Assembly: GCA_017436185.1 (NCBI GenBank)
Contig: JAFSDP010000001.1
Span: 1 to 9,602, forward strand
Direction: 5' to 3'
DNA from: Alistipes sp.
GTDB lineage: Bacteria > Bacteroidota > Bacteroidia > Bacteroidales > Rikenellaceae
Length of the DNA stretch: 9,602 nt
Shown here: positions 1 to 3,945 of the stretch, piece after piece
How the letters are laid out: every line of letters begins with the position of its first letter
Numbering within the stretch: the stretch's first letter is position 1
Position numbers and translations under genes: made by a program
Notes under the pieces: generated by a model
What the model was told of the DNA's origin: nothing
The model's input: the letters and a program-made list of their open reading frames with translations, nothing else
Databases searched by the model: none

Positions 1-533
1 ACCTTTCGCCCGAGGAGTTTGATGCGATTTATGCCCTCGCCGGTGACTATCTTCGAGGGTTTAGCCCCATTCAAAAATGTGTCGAGGAGATGGAGGTTAT
101 TAAACACACCTCGCCCGGTATGATGTTTACCGACTTTGCGATTGAAGGGGGCAATCCGGATGGCTCGACGGCGAAACTTTCCGACTATGTGGGGCGCGGG
201 AAGTTTGTGTTGGTCGATTTTTGGGCCTCTTGGTGCGTGCCGTGTCGTGAGGAGATTCCCTTTATTCGTAAGGCGTGGAATGCGTTTCAGGGCGAGCGTT
301 TCGAGGTGGTCGGCGTGGCGGTACGCGATGCGCCGGAGGCTACGCAACGCGCCATCGAGGAGTTGCATCTTCCTTGGCCGCAAATCCTCAATGCCCAACG
401 TATTCCGAGTGAGGTATATGGGTTCAACGGTATTCCGTTCCTGGTACTCTTTGGCCCCGATGGCACCATCATCGAGCGCGGCTTGCGCGGTGAGCGAATC
501 TATGAAACCATCCAAGAGGTGTTGGCGGAGTAG
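1..533 (+). CDS. TlpA/ResA-like thiol-disulfide oxidoreductase, 3' part (5' end outside window)
   Basis: The frame is open from base 3 to the TAG at 531-533, giving 176 visible residues. The gene therefore begins upstream of the window, and the in-frame ATG at 90 is internal. From about visible residue 38 it is a thioredoxin fold of the AhpC/TSA-TlpA type. The redox motif is W-A-S-W-C-V-P-C (Cys codons at 234 and 243), followed by R-E-E-I-P. The cis-proline loop is N-G-I-P-F (Pro codon at 435), and the fold ends with the usual D-G-T-I-I-E-R-G-L-R-G strand. In Bacteroidetes such proteins are commonly exported or lipid-anchored and carry an N-terminal DUF4369-like domain. They reduce disulfides or aid cytochrome c maturation in the periplasm. 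The visible N-terminal helix (E-E-F-D-A-I-Y...) would fit the end of such a domain, but this is inferred. The signal sequence cannot be seen. The family call is secure; the substrate is unknown. Confidence 0.9.
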   Translation, partial: LSPEEFDAIYALAGDYLRGFSPIQKCVEEMEVIKHTSPGMMFTDFAIEGGNPDGSTAKLSDYVGRGKFVLVDFWASWCVPCREEIPFIRKAWNAFQGERFEVVGVAVRDAPEATQRAIEELHLPWPQILNAQRIPSEVYGFNGIPFLVLFGPDGTIIERGLRGERIYETIQEVLAE

Positions 534-563
534 AAACACCGATAAACGGAACTGAAAGACGAC

Positions 564-606
564 TAAAGGCTGCTAAGGGGCTATGAAAACTCCTTGGCAG
601 CCTTTA
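564..606 (+). terminator. Long hairpin downstream of the thioredoxin-like gene, possible terminator or 3'-UTR structure
   Basis: Bases 564-580 pair with 590-606 (core AAAGGCTGC with GCAGCCTTT, extended inward by A-T, G-C and two G-U pairs) around a 9-nt loop. The stem is about 17 bp and begins 31 bp after the stop codon. The sequence after it (AATAACCTTTATAACG) is A/U-rich but is not a clean U-tract. It may be a weak terminator, an mRNA-stabilising 3' end, or part of a longer structured RNA that ends at the terminator near 765. Confidence 0.5.
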
Positions 607-732
607 ATAACCTTTATAACGCTTATTTCCCTTGCTTAAAAGACGATGGGCGAGAGCGAAGCGTTTTACTTGGCACTGGAACAGGCAATGAACCGTGGGT
701 AACCTCCGAACTTAAACCGCTCGACGTCTTAT

Positions 733-765
733 ACACGGGTTACATTTTTGTAACCCGTGTTTTTT
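733..765 (+). terminator. Strong intrinsic terminator upstream of nadX
   Basis: ACACGGGTTACA (733-744) and TGTAACCCGTGT (749-760) form a perfect 12-bp stem with a TTTT loop. TTTTT (761-765) follows directly. It lies 200 bp after the thioredoxin stop, so it most likely ends either that mRNA's long 3' UTR or a small RNA lying between. A competing pairing exists: GTAACC at 699-704 is complementary to GGTTAC (738-743) in the terminator's 5' arm. Confidence 0.85.
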
Positions 766-805
766 GTGGGGTAACTATTCAGGGGAGGGCGGCACAATCA
801 TTTTG

Positions 806-832
806 CATTTTGAATTTTACATTTTGAATTTC
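806..832. repeat. AT-rich short tandem direct repeat (period 14)
   Basis: CATTTTGAATTTTA (806-819) is followed immediately by CATTTTGAATTTC (820-832). A partial related unit, ATTTTG, sits just before at about 800-805. The array directly precedes the nadX -7 box, so it occupies the place of the -33 region and upstream promoter DNA. A similar-length AT-rich tandem repeat lies at 7330-7357. Confidence 0.7.
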
Positions 833-837
833 TTTCG

Positions 838-845
838 TACCTTTG
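838..845 (+). promoter_or_regulatory. Bacteroidetes -7 box (TACCTTTG) for the nadX-like gene
   Basis: TACCTTTG matches the Bacteroidetes -7 consensus TAnnTTTG exactly. Only 6 nt separate it from the ATG at 852, so transcription would start at or very near the start codon. No TTTG sits at the ideal 19-nt spacing; TTTG copies in the repeat at 809-812 and 823-826 are 25 and 11 nt away. The -33 contact is therefore uncertain. Confidence 0.65.
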
Positions 846-851
846 TCCATT

Positions 852-1646
852 ATGAAAAAGATGCGTCTTGGAATTGTTGGGTGCGGACGGTTGAACCGTA
901 TCGTGGCCCGTGCGGTGGCCGATGGCCTGCTGCCCGAATATGAGTTGGTGGGGTGCTATTCGCGCACCTACGCAAGTGCCGAAACGTTGGCTGCCGAGGC
1001 TGCCGAGCGTGGCCTGGCGTGCAAACCTTGTCAGACCATCGAGGAACTGTTGGCCCTTCAACCCGACATTGTGGCCGAGGCAGCAACCCCTGCAGGTATG
1101 CGTGCCGTGGCGGTGAAGTGCCTCGAAAACGGGTGTTCGATTGTCTGCCTCTCGATTGGGGCCTTTGCCGACGATGCCTTCTACGCCGAGGTGCGTGAGA
1201 CGGCCGCTAAACACGGCACAAAGGTCTATATGGCTTCGGGTGCTACGGGCGGCTTCGACGTGTTGCGCACGGCGGCCCTGATGGGCGGTGCTACGGCACA
1301 GTTCTTCAACGAGAAGGGCCCCAACGGATTGAAGGGTACGCCCGTCTATGACGAGTCGTTGCAGTGTGAGCAGCGGGTGGTTTTTCACGGTACGGCTACG
1401 GAGGCCATTGCCCAATTTCCGACCCGTGTGAATGTGACGGTGGCCGCCTCACGTGCCTCGGTGGGTCCCGAGCGAATGGAGGTGACGATGCAGTCGTCGC
1501 CCTACTTCCGTGGTGATACCCAGCGTGTTGAGATTCGTAACCCGCAGGTGCGTGCCGTCGTGGATGTCTATAGCGCCACCTCCGAAATCGCCGCCTGGTC
1601 GGTCGTGGCCACCCTGCAAAACATCGTCTCGCCGATTGTGTTCTAA
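852..1646 (+). CDS. Aspartate dehydrogenase family protein (NadX/DUF108-like), divergent
   Basis: A 264-residue soluble protein. The family oxidises L-aspartate to iminoaspartate with NAD(P)+, feeding quinolinate and NAD synthesis. Residues 5-35 form a Rossmann beta-alpha-beta with G10-C-G12-R-L-N15, where the third glycine of the usual GxGxxG is Asn. Family-like segments follow: E76-A-A-T-P (position of the E-A-A/S-x loop), the strand S129-G-A-T-G-G-F-D136 (family S-G-A-I-x-G-x-D), and H179-G-T-A-T-E-A-I-A-Q-F-P-T-R-V-N194-V. The C-terminus S241-A-T-S-E-I-A-A-W-S-V-V-A-T-L-Q aligns with the usual N-P-K-T-S-x-L-A-A-x-S end, but N-P-K is missing. I chose ATG 852 over the in-frame TTG 843, because 843 lies inside the -7 box. 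The gene is a single-gene unit between two terminators, with no nadA/B/C nearby. The fold assignment is good; the catalytic activity is doubtful (see findings). Confidence 0.8.
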   Translation: MKKMRLGIVGCGRLNRIVARAVADGLLPEYELVGCYSRTYASAETLAAEAAERGLACKPCQTIEELLALQPDIVAEAATPAGMRAVAVKCLENGCSIVCLSIGAFADDAFYAEVRETAAKHGTKVYMASGATGGFDVLRTAALMGGATAQFFNEKGPNGLKGTPVYDESLQCEQRVVFHGTATEAIAQFPTRVNVTVAASRASVGPERMEVTMQSSPYFRGDTQRVEIRNPQVRAVVDVYSATSEIAAWSVVATLQNIVSPIVF

Positions 1647-1665
1647 CGGCGAAGGAAGCAAAATA

Positions 1666-1693
1666 AAAAAGGAGACCTCGGGGTCTCCTTTTT
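1666..1693 (+). terminator. Intrinsic terminator of the nadX-like gene
   Basis: AAAAAGGAGACC (1666-1677) and GGTCTCCTTTTT (1682-1693) form a perfect 12-bp stem with the stable tetraloop TCGG. It lies 20 bp after the nadX stop. The flanking A-tract makes it capable of acting on either strand. Confidence 0.92.
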
Positions 1694-1709
1694 CTTTATT
1701 ACCGATACT

Positions 1710-1838
1710 GCGTAAGCAATAAGCCCCCTTTCAAAAGTGTGCAACGATTTCAGGGGTCGAACGTTCGCAGCAGCCGAGCGCAAACCCGAGTGGAGCATCA
1801 ATCGAAGATTTATATCGCGTAAGCAATAAGCCCCCTTT
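1710..1838. repeat. Two identical 22-bp direct repeats flanking an 85-bp spacer; possible dispersed intergenic element
   Basis: Bases 1710-1731 and 1817-1838 are identical over 22 bp. Each starts GCGTAAGCAATAAG and ends in five C and three T. The copies are 107 bp apart, start to start. The DNA between them has a 10-bp perfect palindrome CGAACGTTCG (1758-1767) and a GC-richer core (about 1752-1795) that looks unlike the surrounding AT-rich spacer. No gene is apparent on either strand. The whole stretch lies between the nadX terminator and the tRNA-Leu terminator, so it is probably not transcribed from outside. It resembles an intergenic repeat unit of the kind found in many copies in some Bacteroidales genomes; the copy number cannot be judged from this window. 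Confidence 0.65.
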
Positions 1839-1850
1839 ACAGAAAGGGGG
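1831..1850. repeat. C-run/G-run hairpin at the end of the second repeat copy
   Basis: CCCCCTTT (1831-1838) and AAAGGGGG (1843-1850) pair perfectly around a 4-nt ACAG loop. A second G5 run follows at 1854-1858 and could compete for the same C-run. The first copy of the direct repeat (1710-1731) ends in the same CCCCCTTT but lacks the partner arm, so only the downstream copy forms the hairpin. Confidence 0.6.
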
Positions 1851-1884
1851 TTTGGGGGATAGGTAACACACAGGTACAAAAAAA

Positions 1885-1911
1885 GGAGAGGCAAAACCTC
1901 TCCTTTTTTTT
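1885..1911 (-). terminator. tRNA-Leu terminator, symmetrical and probably bidirectional
   Basis: On the minus strand GGAGAGG - TTTTG - CCTCTCC is followed by seven T, placed directly after the tRNA 3' end. On the plus strand the same 7-bp stem (1885-1891 with 1897-1903) is followed by eight T, so it can end plus-strand transcription too. The stem can be extended through the A/T-tracts to GGTAC (1873-1877) and GTACC (1912-1916). The latter lies largely within the tRNA acceptor 3' strand. Confidence 0.88.
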
Positions 1912-1912
1912 G

Positions 1913-1996
1913 TACCCGGAGCCGGGGTCGAACCGGCACGTCATTGCTGACATTGGTGTTTGAGACCAACGCGTCTACCGATTCCGCCATCCGGGC
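1913..1996 (-). tRNA. tRNA-Leu, anticodon CAA (reads UUG)
   Basis: Read on the minus strand it has all parts of a class II tRNA in 84 nt. The acceptor GCCCGGA pairs with TCCGGGT, including a G-U first pair. The D-arm loop contains G-G-T-A-G-A. The anticodon stem TTGGT/ACCAA encloses the loop CTCAAAC, with anticodon CAA at 1960-1962. A long variable arm, TGTCA-GCAA-TGACG, is typical of tRNA-Leu. The T-arm is GCCGG-TTCGACC-CCGGC and the discriminator base is A at 1913. The CCA end is not encoded (A, then C-A-A-A), so it must be added enzymatically. A minus-strand promoter precedes it and a terminator follows immediately, making a single-tRNA unit. Confidence 0.97.
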
Positions 1997-2024
1997 AGGC
2001 CGATAACCTTTCGAATCGGGACGA

Positions 2025-2056
2025 CAAAGATAGGGAGCTTTTTTCAAAAAACAAAA
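2025..2056 (-). promoter_or_regulatory. Promoter of tRNA-Leu (TTTTG - 19 nt - TATCTTTG)
   Basis: On the minus strand a -33 element TTTTG (2052-2056) is followed by exactly 19 nt and a -7 element TATCTTTG (2025-2032). This fits the Bacteroidetes consensus TTTG-N19-TAnnTTTG. The tRNA 5' end at 1996 is 28 nt downstream of the box, leaving a leader of about 20 nt for RNase P removal. Confidence 0.85.
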
Positions 2057-2126
2057 TCTATCGGCATTTTTTATTCACCGACTTACATTTTTTCTCTTTT
2101 TAGTTCCTAATTAAATCCAAAAAACA

Positions 2127-2134
2127 TATCTTTG
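2127..2134 (+). promoter_or_regulatory. -7 box (TATCTTTG) of the SulP transporter gene
   Basis: TATCTTTG matches TAnnTTTG exactly and lies 46 nt before the ATG at 2181, leaving an AT-rich leader of about 40 nt without a Shine-Dalgarno sequence. No clear TTG is present 19 nt upstream (only TAGTTCC at 2101-2107), so the -33 box is weak or the promoter needs an activator. It is divergent from the tRNA-Leu promoter about 70 bp away. Confidence 0.75.
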
Positions 2135-2180
2135 CCACCTCTAAATCAGTTTAATAAAATTTTTTAATTTCTCTGCTGTT

Positions 2181-3875
2181 ATGAATTTGCGCAGCACCAT
2201 CGACTTTCGGCCCAAGATGCTGAGTTGTCTGAAGGAGTACAACAAGGAGCTTTTGTCGCGTGACCTGATGGCGGGTATCATTGTGGGTATTGTGGCCATT
2301 CCGTTGGCCATCGCCTTTGGTATCGCTTCGGGTGTAGGCCCCACGGAGGGTCTGGTGACGGCCATCATTGCCGGTCTTTTGATCTCGGTATTTGGCGGCT
2401 CGAAGGTACAGATTGGCGGCCCCACGGGTGCCTTTATTGTCATCATCTATGGCGTCATCCAGCAATTCGGCCTGGGTGGTCTGGCCATTGCCACCATTAT
2501 GGCGGGTATCATCTTGATTTTGATGGGTGTCTTCAAGCTGGGCACCATCATCAAGTTTATGCCCTATCCCATCATCGTCGGTTTCACGGGCGGTATCGCC
2601 ATCACCATCTTTTCGACCCAGATGAACGACCTGTTCGGTATGGGGATCGAGGAGGTGCCGGCCAACTTTATCGATAAGTGGATCTGCTACTTCCAACACC
2701 TCGACCAGATTAACTGGTGGGCCTTTGCCATCGGTGTGGCGAGCATCCTGGTTATCTGCTATATGCCCAAAATCTCGAAGAAGATTCCCGGCTCGTTGGC
2801 CGCTATCGTGCTGATGACGCTCATCTGCTGGGTGCTGAAGCGCTTCTGCGGTGTGGATTCGATCAAGACCATCGGCGATTTGTACACGCTGCCTTCGGGT
2901 CTTCCGTCGTTGCAGTTGCCCGACCTGTCGGCCCTCACCTCGTTTGAGTCGATCGAGCAGTTGCTGCCCGTTGCCTTCACCATTGCGATGCTGGGTGCCA
3001 TCGAGTCGCTGCTGTCGGCGATGGTGGCCGACGGTGTGATTGGCGATCGCCACAACTCGAACACCGAGCTCATTGGTCAGGGTATTGCCAACCTGGTGGT
3101 CCCCTTCTTCGGCGGTATCCCTGCCACGGGTGCCATCGCCCGTACGATGGCCAACATCAACAACGGCGGTCGCACGCCCGTAGCGGGTGTGGTACATACG
3201 GTGGTACTGTTGATGGTGCTGCTCTTCCTGGGTGGTCTGGTGGGTATGATTCCGATGCCCTGCCTGGCCGGTGTGCTGATTATGGTGTCGTACAATATGA
3301 GCGGTTGGCGCACGATTCGCTCGATGTGCCGTCTGGAGATGTCGGGTGTGCTGGTGCTCTTCACGACCCTCTTCCTTACGGTTATTTTCGACCTTACGAT
3401 CGCTATCGAGGTGGGTCTTGTGATGGCCATCGTGATGTTTATGAAGCGTGTGATGGAGAATACCCATATCTCGGTGTTGCACAACGAGTTGGAGGTGCAC
3501 CACGATGGTGAGCGCGACGAGCGTCTGGCGATTCCGGCCCACACCGAGGTGTATGAGATCGACGGTCCCTTCTTCTTCGGTATTGCCACCAAGTTCGAGG
3601 AGATGGCCCATCTGCGTGATGCCGAGCCGATTCGCATCGTGCGTATGCGTAAGGTGTCGTTTATCGATGCTACGGGTCTGCACAACCTCGAGATCTTTGT
3701 CTCGGCCTCGCTCAAGCAGGGCCAGCAGGTGATTCTCTCGGGTGTGAATGAGTCGGTTTACCGTGAGATTGAACGTGGCGGCATTGTGACGATGGTGGGC
3801 AAGGAGAATGTCTTGGACCACATCCACAAGGCCATCCGTCGTGCCGAGGAGCTCTCGAAGAACTACGACAAATAG
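2181..3875 (+). CDS. SulP family inorganic anion/dicarboxylate transporter with STAS domain
   Basis: A 564-residue inner-membrane permease of the SulP/SLC26 family, full length for bacterial members (about 550-600). Residues 25-425 are a hydrophobic transport domain. It carries the SulP signature A31-G-I-I-V-G-I-V-A-I-P-L-A-I-A-F and the core motif G79-G-P-T-G-A-F. The TM8 region A273-I-E-S-L-L-S-A-M-V-A-D284-G has Glu275 at the position used for H+/Na+ coupling in characterised members. P-F-F-G-G-I-P-A-T-G-A-I-A-R follows at 308-321. A cytosolic STAS domain occupies about 455-555, with F494-I-D-A-T-G-L as its nucleotide/anti-sigma-like loop. Substrates in the family include sulfate, bicarbonate and C4-dicarboxylates. 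From memory, the TM8-TM10 wording is closest to DauA-type C4-dicarboxylate carriers, but the substrate is not decided here. It has its own promoter and terminator and no carbonic anhydrase or sulfate-assimilation gene beside it. Confidence 0.93.
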   Translation: MNLRSTIDFRPKMLSCLKEYNKELLSRDLMAGIIVGIVAIPLAIAFGIASGVGPTEGLVTAIIAGLLISVFGGSKVQIGGPTGAFIVIIYGVIQQFGLGGLAIATIMAGIILILMGVFKLGTIIKFMPYPIIVGFTGGIAITIFSTQMNDLFGMGIEEVPANFIDKWICYFQHLDQINWWAFAIGVASILVICYMPKISKKIPGSLAAIVLMTLICWVLKRFCGVDSIKTIGDLYTLPSGLPSLQLPDLSALTSFESIEQLLPVAFTIAMLGAIESLLSAMVADGVIGDRHNSNTELIGQGIANLVVPFFGGIPATGAIARTMANINNGGRTPVAGVVHTVVLLMVLLFLGGLVGMIPMPCLAGVLIMVSYNMSGWRTIRSMCRLEMSGVLVLFTTLFLTVIFDLTIAIEVGLVMAIVMFMKRVMENTHISVLHNELEVHHDGERDERLAIPAHTEVYEIDGPFFFGIATKFEEMAHLRDAEPIRIVRMRKVSFIDATGLHNLEIFVSASLKQGQQVILSGVNESVYREIERGGIVTMVGKENVLDHIHKAIRRAEELSKNYDK

Positions 3876-3897
3876 CGGTCTCGGTGACCAATAAAAC

Positions 3898-3929
3898 AAA
3901 AGAGGAGGTTTTTTCTTCCTCTTTTTTTT
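3898..3929 (+). terminator. Intrinsic terminator of the SulP gene, abutting the uvrC promoter
   Basis: AAAAGAGGAGG (3898-3908) pairs with CTTCCTCTTTT (3915-3925), with one G-U pair and a T6 loop. T's continue to 3929. It lies 22 bp after the SulP stop. The T-tract is immediately followed by the TATCTTTG -7 box of uvrC, so the terminator stem and U-tract occupy the uvrC -33/spacer region. Confidence 0.85.
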
Positions 3930-3930
3930 A

Positions 3931-3938
3931 TATCTTTG
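3931..3938 (+). promoter_or_regulatory. -7 box (TATCTTTG) of the uvrC operon
   Basis: TATCTTTG is a perfect TAnnTTTG match. Only 7 nt lie between it and the uvrC ATG at 3946, so the mRNA is predicted to be leaderless or to have a leader of a few nucleotides. The 19-nt spacer is the T-rich loop and tract of the preceding terminator. The expected -33 position (about 3907-3911) reads GGTTT, only a partial match. Confidence 0.75.
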
Positions 3939-3945
3939 CCTTCGG

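Larger units (their letters stand above)
534..851. other. 318-bp spacer with two hairpins, an AT-rich tandem repeat and the nadX promoter; no convincing gene
   Basis: No convincing protein gene lies here. A 77-residue open frame from a TTG at 594 runs straight through the terminator at 733-765 and has no recognisable features. The stretch holds a long hairpin just after the thioredoxin gene (564-606) and a moderately structured segment at about 640-730. In that segment AAGACG (640-645) can pair with CGTCTT (725-730), and GAGCG (654-658) with CGCTC (718-722). After it come a strong intrinsic terminator (733-765), a short direct repeat (806-832) and a TACCTTTG -7 box (838-845). The closing stem and terminator together could mark a small RNA or structured 3' UTR of roughly 100-200 nt. 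I found no TAnnTTTG box in front of that segment. Confidence 0.5.

Noticed and set aside
594..827. 77-codon plus-strand frame in the spacer before nadX
   Set aside because: It has a TTG start within a hairpin arm, runs through a strong intrinsic terminator and shows no recognisable protein features.
733..851. Riboswitch controlling nadX (e.g. an NAD-sensing type)
   Set aside because: A consensus -7 box lies between the terminator and the nadX ATG, so the hairpins are upstream of the likely transcription start. No known NAD-riboswitch motif was recognised.
1710..1838. CRISPR array
   Set aside because: There are only two copies, 107 bp apart, with no regular 30-40 bp spacers and no cas genes in the window.
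1831..1858. G-quadruplex
   Set aside because: Only two G5 runs lie on the plus strand here; four are needed. The pairing with the C5 run is the better explanation.
1643..2047. 134-codon minus-strand frame across tRNA-Leu
   Set aside because: It reads through the tRNA (M-A-E-S-V-D-A-L-V-S-N-T is the familiar false translation of tRNA-Leu), a terminator and the repeats. It is not a gene.
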